NCBI RefSeq assembly: GCF_023243075.1
Contig: NZ_JALKFZ020000160.1
Span: forward strand, 1 to 61,584
DNA: 61,584 nucleotides
Direction of reading: 5' to 3'
DNA from: Frankia sp. AiPa1
GTDB lineage: Bacteria; Actinomycetota; Actinomycetes; Frankiales; Frankiaceae
Part shown: piece after piece, positions 26,949 to 35,477 of the stretch
How positions within the stretch are numbered: position 1 is the stretch's first letter
How the letters are laid out: each line of letters begins with the position of its first letter
Notes under the pieces: generated by a model
The model's database searches: none
What the model saw: the letters and a program-made list of their open reading frames with translations, nothing else
Told to the model about the DNA's origin: nothing
Made by a program: the position numbers and the translations under genes

Positions 26949-27953
26949 GTGAGTGAAGCAGCAGCACCAATCAGACGGCGGCGCCGGCCGCGTGCCCTGG
27001 TGGGGGGCCTTGCGGGAGTGGTCGCTCTGATCCTCGCGCTCGCCGCCTGTGGCTCCGACTCCAGCGGCGGCGGGTCCAGTACATCGACATCGACATCGGC
27101 GGCAGCGTCGGCGGCAGCGGGCGGCGGGAAGCTCACGGTCGCCGACGCGGGCTTCACCGAGAGCAAGATTCTTGCCGAGATCTACGCGGCTTTGTTGGAA
27201 AAGGCCGGCTACAAGGTCGACCGGACCTCCGTGCAGCAGACCGAACTTGCCCAGTCGTCGTTGGAGAAGGGCACCGTCGACGCGATGCCGCAGTACGTCG
27301 CGACATACGCGGACCTGCTCAACACCGAGATCAACGGCTCGCAGGCGGCGTCGGTCTCCTCCCCCGACCTGCAGAGGTCGCTTGCCGCCCTGCGCCCGCT
27401 GGCCCAGCGCCGCGGCCTGACGGTGCTCGACCCGGCCAGCGCCGTCGACCAGAACGCGTTCGCGGTCAGTAAGTCCTTCGCCACGCAGCACCGCCTGAAG
27501 AACCTGTCCGACCTGGGTGCGAGCGGGCTGACCGTCAAGATCGCCGCCGGTCCCGAGTGCGCCACCCGGCCGTTCTGCCAGCCAGGGCTGGAGAAGACGT
27601 ACGGGATCAAGATCAGCGAAATCGTGCGAACCGGAGTCGACACCCCGCAGACCAAAGCCGCGGTGCGGAAGGGCACTGCCCAGCTCGGCCTGGTGCTGAC
27701 CACCGACGCCACCATCGCCGACTATGACCTCGTCGCCCTGACCGACGACAAGAAGCTGCAGAACGCGGACAACCTCGTCCCGATCGTCAACACGAAGTCG
27801 CTGACCCCGAAGATCTCCGCCGCGCTGAACAGCCTCGCCCCGGTCCTCACCACCGCCGACCTGGCCGCGCTGAACGAGAAGGTCGACTCCGACCGCGAGA
27901 AGCCGGCCGACGTCGCCCGCTCCTACCTCAAGGACAAGGGCCTGCTCGGCTGA
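26949..27953 (+). CDS. Glycine betaine/choline ABC transporter substrate-binding lipoprotein
   Basis: A 334-residue extracytoplasmic solute receptor (OpuAC/ProX fold) for quaternary-ammonium osmolytes. Arginine-rich n-region, hydrophobic helix and lipobox LAAC with Cys34 mark a lipoprotein, followed by a Gly/Ser/Thr linker. The fold starts at LTVADAGFTESKILAEIY. The later PQYVATYADLLNTEIN and GTAQLGLVLTTDATIADYDL blocks are typical. The ligand cannot be fixed from sequence; the aromatic cage is not confirmed. GTG start. A 13-bp hairpin closes the unit downstream. With its ATPase gene frameshifted, the system may be inactive or may borrow another ATPase. Confidence 0.93.
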   Translation: MSEAAAPIRRRRRPRALVGGLAGVVALILALAACGSDSSGGGSSTSTSTSAAASAAAGGGKLTVADAGFTESKILAEIYAALLEKAGYKVDRTSVQQTELAQSSLEKGTVDAMPQYVATYADLLNTEINGSQAASVSSPDLQRSLAALRPLAQRRGLTVLDPASAVDQNAFAVSKSFATQHRLKNLSDLGASGLTVKIAAGPECATRPFCQPGLEKTYGIKISEIVRTGVDTPQTKAAVRKGTAQLGLVLTTDATIADYDLVALTDDKKLQNADNLVPIVNTKSLTPKISAALNSLAPVLTTADLAALNEKVDSDREKPADVARSYLKDKGLLG

Positions 27954-27962
27954 TGCGCTGCC

Positions 27963-28009
27963 CGGCAAGGTCGCCATCGAGTCGCCCGACCTCGACGGCG
28001 ACCTTGCCG
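27963..28009 (+). terminator. Hairpin terminator after the binding-protein gene
   Basis: A perfect 13-bp stem (CGGCAAGGTCGCC at 27963-27975 with 27997-28009) with a 21-nt loop that can itself pair, starting 10 nt after the stop. Confidence 0.8.
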
Positions 28010-28076
28010 CCCGATGGGCGATCGCGGACCACGCGAAGTCCCAACTCTCCGCCCCTATCCCGCCCCCCGTAGCCTC

Positions 28077-28232
28077 ACCCTCCGCGACAGGCCACCGAGC
28101 AAGATCCAGCCAAACAGGTCCCCGTGGGGGGCAAATCGGACACGAATCCGCCCACAACGACCTGCTTGGATCTTCACCCCTCGCCGCTCCCGCATTGCCG
28201 CCACGGATCGTGACCTCAGGCGGGTGAAGGCG
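28077..28232 (+). repeat. Dispersed palindromic repeat, copy 1
   Basis: About 155 bp, matching copy 2 at 35478 without gaps for 137 bp; I count about 118 identities by hand (roughly 86%). The core is an imperfect palindrome: AAGATCC (28101-28107) to GGATCTT (28168-28174), with inner AGGT/ACCT and GTGGG/CCCAC pairs around GGCAAATCGGACACGAAT. It sits between the convergent binding-protein and DUF3027 genes, after a separate terminator. It has no coding function that I recognise. Confidence 0.85.
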
Positions 28233-28260
28233 CCACCCGGGGTGGCCGGATGGTCAGACG

Positions 28261-28303
28261 GCCGGGTGGTGGGGTGGCTGGGTGGCCGGGTGGCTGGGTG
28301 GTC
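28261..28303. repeat. GGGTGGCC minisatellite
   Basis: GCCGGGTGGTGGGGTGGCTG and variants repeat over 43 bp with four or more GGG runs on the plus strand, so G-quadruplex formation is possible. It abuts and overlaps by 2 nt the stop of the DUF3027 gene. Confidence 0.7.
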
Positions 28304-29381
28304 AGGAGTGGCCGTAGGGCTCCGGACCGGTGCCGTCGGCAGGCTCGTCGCCGGGTTCGGTGTCGGACACGGAACCCGGCGAATGGGCCGCGACACCGAT
28401 CAGCTCGACATCCACCGGGGCTAGATCGGTTGGGTCGTCATCGAAGATGATCGGCTCCGGATGGGCCGAGGGGGCGACCAGGGCCTCCGAATGGGCACCG
28501 CACCCGTGGTCGATCGCCGTGACCCGACCGTCGTCGGGGGCGAGCTCGTTGGCGCACGCCCCGAACATCCGCCCCAGTGCCCCGGCCAGGCGGACATGGA
28601 AACCACAGGTCAGGCAGGACGCGGGGGCCACCTTTGCGATGGATGCCCCGGGTCCCGGCTCGCCCGCATACCAGCGTTCGACGGCCTCCTCCCGGCCGGC
28701 CACCGACAGCACGCGGGGACGGCCGAGACCAAGCTCGACGAAGTCGTCGGTATCGATGAGCTCCTCGACATCGGCGACCCGCAGGGCGAGGCGGGGGTCG
28801 TCGATCGCCGTCGGGAGCAGGTCACCGACGCCCACGTCTCCCGGACGCAGCCGCTGCGACCATGGCACCCAGGCCGGGGCGAGCAGGGCCTCGCTCCACG
28901 GCATCAGCACCACGTCGTCGACGGTCGCCTTCCGGACCCGAGCAGCACGGGCGACGACAACCGTCCATACCCAGCCCCGGTAGGCGGGCGATTCGCACGC
29001 AAACCGGTGCAGGACGATCCGGTCGCCCTCCGATTCGACGCCGAGATGGCGGCCCACCGCGTCCTCGCTGCCAGCCTCGGACACCGCGGCGGCGCGGGCA
29101 AGATCCACCGCAGCCGCGCAGGCGGCGTCGACGGCCGACTCCCGCGCCGTCCGCGCAGCGCGGGGCGCCTCGCCAGCCCGGACCGACTCGGCCGCATGAA
29201 CCGACTCGGCCACATGGCCAGGCTCGGCCGTGGGAACCGGCTCGGTGGCCGGGCTCGGCTCCGCCGCCGGGCTCGGCTTGCCGGCCTCGGACGAATCGGT
29301 CAACAGGACCGGCTCGGCCGGCGGCGACGCAGGTGTGCGGGTTGACTCGGTCGTGGCGGAACGAGCCTCTGGAGCATCCAC
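28302..29381 (-). CDS. DUF3027 domain protein
   Basis: A 359-residue actinobacterial protein of unknown function. After about 60 Pro/Glu/Ser residues containing a hexapeptide-like AE(S/P) repeat, the conserved region runs CAAAVDLARAAAV...HLGVESEGDRIVLHRFAC, GYRGW-like WVWTVVVARA, LLAPAWVPWSQRLRPGDVGVGDLLP, and the cysteine pair SCLTCGFHVRLAGALGRMFG with FGACANELAPDDGRV. The cysteines suggest metal binding. GTG at 29381 is chosen; GTG at 29396 is five codons upstream. It is divergent from the MFS gene with about 105 bp between starts. Confidence 0.88.
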   Translation of the reverse strand: MDAPEARSATTESTRTPASPPAEPVLLTDSSEAGKPSPAAEPSPATEPVPTAEPGHVAESVHAAESVRAGEAPRAARTARESAVDAACAAAVDLARAAAVSEAGSEDAVGRHLGVESEGDRIVLHRFACESPAYRGWVWTVVVARAARVRKATVDDVVLMPWSEALLAPAWVPWSQRLRPGDVGVGDLLPTAIDDPRLALRVADVEELIDTDDFVELGLGRPRVLSVAGREEAVERWYAGEPGPGASIAKVAPASCLTCGFHVRLAGALGRMFGACANELAPDDGRVTAIDHGCGAHSEALVAPSAHPEPIIFDDDPTDLAPVDVELIGVAAHSPGSVSDTEPGDEPADGTGPEPYGHS

Positions 29382-29486
29382 GCAACGTATTCTCACCCAC
29401 GGACACGTGCGCCGCCCGACATGGTCCGCCCGACATCGCCGAAGAGATGGTCGTAGCGGCGCGGGCCAAGGACGAGGACACTCCGC

Positions 29487-31178
29487 ATGGTGAACCTGGG
29501 CAGGGCGATCTCGCTCAACGCGCGGCGCCTGCGGTCGAGCGTGCGCGGTGCGGACTCCGGCCGCGCCGGGCTGTCCGCCCTCACCGAGCTGTCGTTCGTC
29601 AACGCCGCTGGCGACGCGTTGGTCACAGTGACGTTGGCCGGTTCGCTGTTCTTCTCGGTGTCCTCGGCCGAGGCCCGGTCCAAGGTCGCCCTGTACCTGC
29701 TGATCACCATGGTGCCCTTCGCCCTGCTGGCACCGGTGATCGGGCCCCTGCTCGACCGGGTTGCCCACGGCCGGCGCACAGCGCTTGCCGCGCTGTGCCT
29801 GGCCCGTGGCCTGCTGGCTTGGCAGTTGGCCGGCGCGCTCGACGGCCTGTCCGTCTATCCGCTGGCGCTCGGGCTGCTCGTGCTCTCCCGCGCCTTCGGT
29901 GTCGCGCGTAGCGCCGTCACCCCCCGGGTGGCACCGGCCGAGCTCAGCCTGGTCCGGGTCAACTCCCGGATCACCCTGGTCAACGTCGTCGCCGGGGCGA
30001 TCATTGCGCCGATCGGGCTGGGTATCGCCAACGTCCCGTTCGTCGGCTACCCGTGGGTGCTGCGGCTGTGCGCGATCGTGTACATGGCCGGGGTGCTGCT
30101 CGCCTTCAACCTGCCGGGGCATGTCGACTCGGCCGCGGGCGAACTACCGCTGCGGGCGGTGGCCGCCCCCGGCCTGGGACACCACGGGCTGCGGGCCCGG
30201 CTGCGGGCGGCGCTCGGCGCGATGCCGGTGGCGCTGCGGGCCACGCTGGTACTGCGCGGACTGGTGGGCTTTCTCACCTTCTATCTCGCCTTCCTGCTGC
30301 GGACCAGCGGTGGCAACAACCTCTGGCTCGGCGGGCTCGCGATCGCTGCCGGCGCCGGCAGCGGCCTCGGAGTGGCGATCGGTGGCCGGCTCGGCCAGCG
30401 CCGCCCGGAGGGCATTCTCATGCTGGCCATGGTCATGGCAGCCGGTGGCTGTCTCGGCGCGGCCGTCACCTACACCCGGCTCACCTCGCTGCTGGCGGCG
30501 TTGCTGGCCAGCATGGCCGGGTCGATGGGCAAGCTCGCGCTGGACACGATCATCCAGCGCGACATCCCGGAGACGTCGCGCAACTCGGCGTTCGCCCAGG
30601 CGGAGACGGCGTTGCAGCTCACCTGGGTCGCCGGCGGCGCACTCGGCCTCATCAGGATGCCTGGGACGCTGGGATTCGCCCTGGCCGCGGCCGCGGTCAT
30701 CGGCACCGGCGTCGTCCAGTCCCGCGCGCTGCGCCGGGCCCGCCTCGCGGCCCGCGCCCGGCTGGCCGTGCCACCAGGCAGTCCCGCTCCTCCTCCGGCA
30801 CAGGTTCAGCCCGCCGCCTCACAGTCCATGTCCGCCTCACAGTCCATGACCGCCACACAGTCCATGGCAATGCCGGCGCCTCCTTCGGTCGCCTGGCCCG
30901 CCGAAGCGGCGCCAGCGCGGCCGGCCGAAGCCACCTGGCCCGCCCAGCCCGGCGAAGCCACCTACCCCGCCCAGCCCGCAGGGACAGAATGGCGAGCGCA
31001 GCCCGTCGAGGCAGACTGGCCGGCGGCGGAAGAACAGGCATGGCCCGCGCCGGCCGCGGAGGGAACCCGGATCGGGGTGGCAACACCCGCGCCCATCCCA
31101 CCGACGCTTGACGACCCCACCCGGCCCGACGCGCCCCGACAGCGACGCCGCCTGGGCGGCCGCCGTCGGCGGAGCTGA
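29487..31178 (+). CDS. Major facilitator superfamily transporter with disordered tail
   Basis: A 563-residue membrane protein. About eleven to twelve helices span residues 30-410, with the MFS loop PLLDRVAHGRRTAL between helices 2 and 3, characteristic of drug/metabolite antiporters. The substrate is unknown. The final about 150 residues are cytosolic, Pro/Ala/Gln-rich and repetitive (ASQSM-like three times, then AEATWPAQPGEATYPAQP), ending in an Arg-rich RRRLGGRRRRS. This transporter beside DUF3027 is a recurrent actinobacterial pairing in my recollection. A 9-bp hairpin overlaps the stop. Confidence 0.88.
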   Translation: MVNLGRAISLNARRLRSSVRGADSGRAGLSALTELSFVNAAGDALVTVTLAGSLFFSVSSAEARSKVALYLLITMVPFALLAPVIGPLLDRVAHGRRTALAALCLARGLLAWQLAGALDGLSVYPLALGLLVLSRAFGVARSAVTPRVAPAELSLVRVNSRITLVNVVAGAIIAPIGLGIANVPFVGYPWVLRLCAIVYMAGVLLAFNLPGHVDSAAGELPLRAVAAPGLGHHGLRARLRAALGAMPVALRATLVLRGLVGFLTFYLAFLLRTSGGNNLWLGGLAIAAGAGSGLGVAIGGRLGQRRPEGILMLAMVMAAGGCLGAAVTYTRLTSLLAALLASMAGSMGKLALDTIIQRDIPETSRNSAFAQAETALQLTWVAGGALGLIRMPGTLGFALAAAAVIGTGVVQSRALRRARLAARARLAVPPGSPAPPPAQVQPAASQSMSASQSMTATQSMAMPAPPSVAWPAEAAPARPAEATWPAQPGEATYPAQPAGTEWRAQPVEADWPAAEEQAWPAPAAEGTRIGVATPAPIPPTLDDPTRPDAPRQRRRLGGRRRRS

Positions 31179-31204
31179 CCCCGTCCGCGGCGGGCGACGG
31201 GGTC
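31177..31204 (+). terminator. Hairpin terminator overlapping the MFS stop
   Basis: GACCCCGTC (31177-31185) pairs with GACGGGGTC (31196-31204) around a 10-nt loop; the left arm includes the last two bases of the stop codon. Confidence 0.65.
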
Positions 31205-31907
31205 CGGGCCGGCAGGCATACCCATGTCGACGCATCGATCCGCGGACGTACCCGGCGGCGTACCGGCGGGCATACCCGGCGCCGGCTCCGCCGGCATTGT
31301 TTCCACCGGCCGAAATTCCCCGGCAGTGGGCGCCCTGCGCACCGACCCAGGGTGGAGCGTCAACGTCATCGTCCCCGTCTGTGCCCACCCGGCCAACCAA
31401 GGCCACCCCGGACAACAACGTCAGCCTGTCCGACAACCCGCAGACGACCGACGCAATCCCAGGGCAGGTCCCGCAACCCGGATCAGGCTGTATACGGAGC
31501 ATCTTCCGGCACCCGGTTCACGGCCCATGCCGTCGCCGGCCGTAACGCGGGCGAGCTGGCTGTTTACGCAGCCGATCCGTAGGGCGGCCAGGCACGAACA
31601 CGGCCACGGCCACCGTGGGCCGGACGATCCCAGCGGCACTACGGTGACCGATCCGGTGGGCGTATCAACGCGGGTACCCCCTGTGCCCCGACGCAGCCCA
31701 CGCAAAGCGCATGCCATACCGCACACGACCATCGGCACCACGCACCGTCGCCCGTGATGCTATGGTCCGGCAACAAGTCCGATTTGCACCACATCGAAAA
31801 CCCCGCGCCGTTACCTTGCCGTCCGGCGCGGTGGCGTTCGGGCAAATCGGTCCGCACAATCTCCGACGGCGGACGAGGACATTCCTGACGATGACACGGA
31901 CGCGGTC
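31205..31907. other. 700-bp interval before mqnB
   Basis: No convincing gene. Short repeats of CGGCGTACCGGCGGGCATACC type occur at 31240-31280. A frame at 31224-31757 is open but lacks third-position GC bias and any family signature. The right end carries nested inverted repeats (31779-31850) just upstream of the futalosine genes and probably their promoter. Confidence 0.5.
31779..31850. repeat. Nested inverted repeats upstream of mqnB
   Basis: The outer arms CCGATTTGC (31779-31787) and GCAAATCGG (31842-31850) enclose the inner arms CCGCGCCG (31803-31810) and CGGCGCGG (31824-31831). The outer arm core GCAAATCGGAC also occurs in the dispersed palindromic repeats. It lies 58 bp before the mqnB GTG, within the expected 5' leader. 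Confidence 0.6.
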
Positions 31908-32915
31908 GTGAGCCGCACCCTGATCGTCACCGCGGTGACCGCCGAGGCGGACGCGGTGTGCGCGGGACTGATGGGCAGCTGGTCACGCGGTCGGACCCGG
32001 CTGCCTGTGGGTCCCGGCAACCTGGTCTCCCCTGACTGGGACCGTCAGCTGCTCACCACGTCCACCCTGGGCCCGTACGTGGGCCGGCGGCGCGGTCCGG
32101 TCACGGTCCTCGCGGCCGGCACCGGCGGTCCGGCGGCGGCGGCCGGGGCGGCGACGGCGCTGGCCGTCGCAAGCGCCGCCGGCACGCCGTTCGACCTTGT
32201 CCTGACGATGGGGGTTGCCGGCGGGTTCCGCGGCTGGGCGGACATCGGCGACCTCGTCGTCGCCGAACGTATGGTCGCGGCGGACCTCGGTGCCGAGTCC
32301 GGCCTGGACGAGGAGCCACCCGCTCCCCCCGGCCGGATCAGCGATCTGGACCGCAACCTCGGCTTCCATTCGGCCGGCGCGCCCATCCACCGGGGGCCCG
32401 ACGGCCGGGGATCCGCCGACGGCACCTTCCTGACCCTGGACGAACTGGGTCTGGGCTCGTCCATCGCCCGGCCCGAGCCGGAGCTCGTGTCCCGGCTGGC
32501 CACGGTGCTCGACGCGACCGGCCGGCGCATCGTCACCGGGACCGTGGTCAGCGTGTCGACCGTCACCGGCACGGAACGCCGGGCCACTGCCCTGACCGAG
32601 CGCCTCGACCCGGTGGCCGAGGCGATGGAGGGCTACGCGGTGGCCCTCGCCGCCCGCGCCTACGGCATCCCCGCCGCGGAGATCCGTGCGGTGAGCAACC
32701 CGGTCGGCCGCCGCGACCGCGACGGCTGGAACCTGCCCGCCGCGCTCGCCAGCCTGCGCATGGCCGCCGCCGCGCTGGTCGCGCACCCCGAGGGCCTGGT
32801 GGCCACGGAGCCGATCGCCTCCTCCGGTGCCGGCCCAGGCCCGGTGGGCAATGGCAGTGGTGGCAACGGAAACGGCACCGGTCCACACGCGGGCAGCGCG
32901 CAACGCCGAGGGTAG
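31908..32915 (+). CDS. mqnB: Futalosine hydrolase
   Basis: Cleaves futalosine to dehypoxanthine futalosine in the alternative menaquinone pathway. The 335-residue protein has the nucleoside-phosphorylase/hydrolase fold: TLIVTAVTAEADAV at the N-terminus, VLAAGTGGPAAAAGA, LVLTMGVAGGFRG, then GTVVSVSTVTGT and the C-terminal DPVAEAMEGYAVALAARAYGIPAAEIRAVSNPVG (ribose-binding Glu region). The Gly/Asn-rich tail from about 300 is extra. The GTG start is confirmed by where similarity begins. It is followed 84 bp later by mqnD, the usual two-gene unit. Confidence 0.92.
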   Translation: MSRTLIVTAVTAEADAVCAGLMGSWSRGRTRLPVGPGNLVSPDWDRQLLTTSTLGPYVGRRRGPVTVLAAGTGGPAAAAGAATALAVASAAGTPFDLVLTMGVAGGFRGWADIGDLVVAERMVAADLGAESGLDEEPPAPPGRISDLDRNLGFHSAGAPIHRGPDGRGSADGTFLTLDELGLGSSIARPEPELVSRLATVLDATGRRIVTGTVVSVSTVTGTERRATALTERLDPVAEAMEGYAVALAARAYGIPAAEIRAVSNPVGRRDRDGWNLPAALASLRMAAAALVAHPEGLVATEPIASSGAGPGPVGNGSGGNGNGTGPHAGSAQRRG

Positions 32916-32999
32916 CCGCGGAGTAGACAGGAGTCTGGAGACCGGGAAGCGGAGCCGAGCGCGGGCGGCCGGCTCCGGCCAGCACGGGAGGAGCGGCGG

Positions 33000-33890
33000 A
33001 TGAGCGACGACCAGCCGGATGCGGTCCAGTCGGATGTGGCCCAGCCGGGTGCGGTCCGGCCAGAGGCGAATGGCTCGAGGCCGCCACTGTCCTTGGCGAT
33101 CTCTCCGTGCCCGAATGACACGTTCGCCTTCCACGCCCTCGCCCACGGGCTGGTCACCGGGGCGCCGCCGGTGACGGTGACCTTCGCCGACATCGACGTT
33201 CTCAACCGCCGAGCCGAGCAGCGGCGCGACGATGTGGTGAAAGTGTCCTACGCCGCCCTGCCCTGGCTGCTCGCCGACTACCAGCTGCTCACCTCCGGCG
33301 GTGCGCTCGGGCGTGGCTGCGGCCCCCTGGTGCTCACCGCCGGCCGCGCCGACCTGCGCGGTGCCCGGGTCGTCATCCCGGGCACCCGCACCACCGCTTA
33401 CCTGCTCTTCCGGTTGTGGGCAGCCGGGCAGGACGTGGCCACGATCGACGTCCTGCCGTTCGAGCAGATCATGCCGGCGGTGCGCGACGGCCGTTACGAC
33501 GCGGGCCTGGTCATCCACGAGTCGCGGTTCACCTACCCGTCCTATGGACTGACGGCGCTGGTGGACCTCGGCGACTGGTGGGAGGAGCGGACATCGCTAC
33601 CGATCCCGCTCGGGGGAATCATCGCCCGCCGCGAGCTGGACGGGCCCGCGCTGTCCGCCGCGGTGCGCGCGAGCGTGGCCGCCGCGTTCGCCGACCCCGC
33701 CGTCAGCCACGACTACGTCCTCGCGCACTCCCAGGAGCTGGCGCCCGATGTCGTCGAGGCCCACATCAAGCTCTACGTCAACGAGTTCAGCCTCGATCTG
33801 GGTGACGAGGGTTTCGCCGCCGCGCAGACGCTGCTCGCCCGCGCGGCCGACGCCGGCCTGGTCCCGCCCCTCACCCGCCCCCTGCGCTGA
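33000..33890 (+). CDS. mqnD: 1,4-dihydroxy-6-naphthoate synthase
   Basis: Converts cyclic dehypoxanthinyl futalosine to 1,4-dihydroxy-6-naphthoate in the futalosine menaquinone pathway. The 296-residue protein has the periplasmic-binding-protein-like fold: LAISPCPNDTFAFHALAHG (35-53), VKVSYAALPWLL, LGRGCGPLVL, GTRTTAYLLFRLW, VIHESRFTYPSYGL and LPIPLGGIIARREL. About the first 30 residues are a Val/Gln/Pro-rich extension with a repeated DNA unit. GGGAGGAG lies about 9 nt before the ATG, which supports this start. The pathway's other genes (mqnA, mqnC, mqnE) are not in the window. Confidence 0.94.
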   Translation: MSDDQPDAVQSDVAQPGAVRPEANGSRPPLSLAISPCPNDTFAFHALAHGLVTGAPPVTVTFADIDVLNRRAEQRRDDVVKVSYAALPWLLADYQLLTSGGALGRGCGPLVLTAGRADLRGARVVIPGTRTTAYLLFRLWAAGQDVATIDVLPFEQIMPAVRDGRYDAGLVIHESRFTYPSYGLTALVDLGDWWEERTSLPIPLGGIIARRELDGPALSAAVRASVAAAFADPAVSHDYVLAHSQELAPDVVEAHIKLYVNEFSLDLGDEGFAAAQTLLARAADAGLVPPLTRPLR

Positions 33891-34026
33891 GATCCCGCGC
33901 GACGCTGGACATCCTGCGACGAACGGCAACCGAGGCGGACGGCCTTGCGGCGGCAGCGCCCGGGCACCCGGCGACCCGGGCCGTCGATGGAGGACGTCGC
34001 CGGTCGACGGATGCGACACTGCGCTC

Positions 34027-34905
34027 ATGCCGGAGCTGCCGGAGGTCGACGCACTCGCCGCGTTCCTGCGCGAGACGGCGCTGGGACGGGTCGTCGAGCG
34101 GGTCGAACCCGTCGCCGTCAGCGCGCTGAAGACCTTTGATCCGCCGTTCACCCTGCTGTGCGGGGCTGCCCTGGCCGACGTCCTCCGGCAGGGCAAGTTC
34201 CTCGATCTGACCTTCGCCACCGCGGACGGCGAGCGCCTCGACCTTGTGATCCATCTGGCCCGGGCCGGCTGGCTGCGCTGGAAGGCGACCCAGCCGACAG
34301 CTCCGGCGCGGCCGGGCCGCGGGCCGCTCGCCCTGCGGGTGACCTTCGACGACCGGGCCGGTTTCGACCTCACCGAGGCCGGCACCCAGAAGCGGCTGGC
34401 GGTGTACCTGGTCCGTGACCCCGCGCAGGTCCCCGGCATCGCCCGGCTCGGCATCGACCCGTTCGACGAGCACTTCACCGAGACCGCCCTCGCCGAGATC
34501 CTCACCGCGGCCGGCCGGAGCCAGCTCAAGGGCGTGCTCACCGACCAGGCCCGCATCGCCGGGGTCGGGAACGCATATTCGGACGAGGCCCTGTGGACGG
34601 CCCGACTCTCGCCGTACCGGCCGGCGTCCGCGCTGAGCGAGTCCGAGGTCGCCGACCTGCACGCCGGGATCGTCGAGGTCCTCACCGCCGCGCGGACGGC
34701 CGCCGCGGGACTGGCCGCCGGCGATCTGAAGGCGGAGAAGAAGGCCAATCTGTCCGTGCATGGCCGCGCCGGCGAGGCCTGCCCCCGCTGCGGGGACACG
34801 ATCCGGCAGGTGTCGTTCGCCGACCGCTCGCTGCAGTACTGCCCGACCTGCCAGACCGCCGGCCGCTTCCTGGCCGACCGCCGCCTGTCCCGCCTGCTGA
34901 AGTAG
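34027..34905 (+). CDS. Fpg/Nei-family DNA glycosylase/AP lyase
   Basis: Base-excision repair enzyme that removes oxidised bases. The start is unequivocal: the catalytic N-terminal proline follows ATG (MPELPEVDALAAFLRE), with Glu3 and the early lysine region. Further signatures are GRSQLKGVLTDQARIAGVGNAYSDEALW (H2TH helices), the zinc finger CPRCGDTIRQVSFADRSLQYCP-type with four cysteines, and KKANLSVHGRAG before it. The 292 residues are standard. Whether it prefers 8-oxoG or pyrimidines is not decidable here; the MPELPEV start is shared by both. The frame is open upstream, but no start there keeps Pro2. Confidence 0.94.
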   Translation: MPELPEVDALAAFLRETALGRVVERVEPVAVSALKTFDPPFTLLCGAALADVLRQGKFLDLTFATADGERLDLVIHLARAGWLRWKATQPTAPARPGRGPLALRVTFDDRAGFDLTEAGTQKRLAVYLVRDPAQVPGIARLGIDPFDEHFTETALAEILTAAGRSQLKGVLTDQARIAGVGNAYSDEALWTARLSPYRPASALSESEVADLHAGIVEVLTAARTAAAGLAAGDLKAEKKANLSVHGRAGEACPRCGDTIRQVSFADRSLQYCPTCQTAGRFLADRRLSRLLK

Positions 34906-34927
34906 CTGACCAGCCACCGTGGTCCGG

Positions 34928-34947
34928 CCGGTGGGTCCTACCACCGG
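34928..34947. terminator. Weak hairpin after the glycosylase gene
   Basis: CCGGTGG and CCACCGG with a 6-nt loop, 23 nt after the stop. Short but GC-only; possible terminator. Confidence 0.4.
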
Positions 34948-35000
34948 GTCGCGGACGCTGCGATGCCCGATTCGGCACCTCCGCAGCGCCCCGACTCCCG

Positions 35001-35042
35001 CACCCGGCACCCGGCACCCGGCACCCGGCACCCGGCACCCGG
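35001..35042. repeat. 7-bp minisatellite (CACCCGG)x6
   Basis: Six perfect copies of CACCCGG lie 35 bp before the rhodanese start. A 7-bp unit outside coding DNA can change promoter or leader spacing by slippage. Confidence 0.95.
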
Positions 35043-35076
35043 ACTATGAGCCGGGTCCGGATGGCAGGATGGGACG

Positions 35077-35427
35077 GTGAGCTCAGACCAGATTCCGGCC
35101 GTCAGCGTCGACGACCTGCCCGCCGATCTGTCCGCGGACGGCGCGCCGCTTCTCGTGGACGTCCGCGAACCCGACGAGTGGTCCGCCGGGCACATCGCCG
35201 ACGCCCTGCACATTCCCATGGGTGACCTGGTCGCCCGGCTCGACGAGGTGCCGCGCGGGCAGGACATCGTTGTCGTGTGCCGTTCCGGGCGCCGGTCCGC
35301 CGCCGTCACCAACTATCTGGTGCAGGGCGGCTGGCAGGCCCGCAACCTCACCGACGGCATGATCGCCTGGCAGGCCCACGGCCGCCCGATGGTCGCCGAG
35401 GGCGACACCAATCCCACCGTGCTGTAA
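35077..35427 (+). CDS. Single-domain rhodanese-like protein
   Basis: A 116-residue cytosolic sulfurtransferase-type domain. Residues 22-31 are PLLVDVREPDEW, and the active-site loop IVVVCRSGRRSAAV carries the catalytic cysteine with two arginines, suited to a persulfide. The C-terminal half, NYLVQGGWQARNLTDGMIAWQAHGRPM, completes the fold. It may supply sulfane sulfur to tRNA or cofactor synthesis; no partner is adjacent. The GTG start is set by the conserved N-terminal SSDQIPAVSVDDL. The dispersed repeat follows 50 bp after the stop. Confidence 0.92.
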   Translation: MSSDQIPAVSVDDLPADLSADGAPLLVDVREPDEWSAGHIADALHIPMGDLVARLDEVPRGQDIVVVCRSGRRSAAVTNYLVQGGWQARNLTDGMIAWQAHGRPMVAEGDTNPTVL

Positions 35428-35477
35428 CAGCAGTGGCGGCCCTAGTCCCGTCCGCCCCAGCAGAAATCCCGAATCCC

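Noticed and set aside
31224..31757. 177-codon frame before mqnB
   Set aside because: Low-complexity sequence and no third-position GC preference; more likely a leader region.
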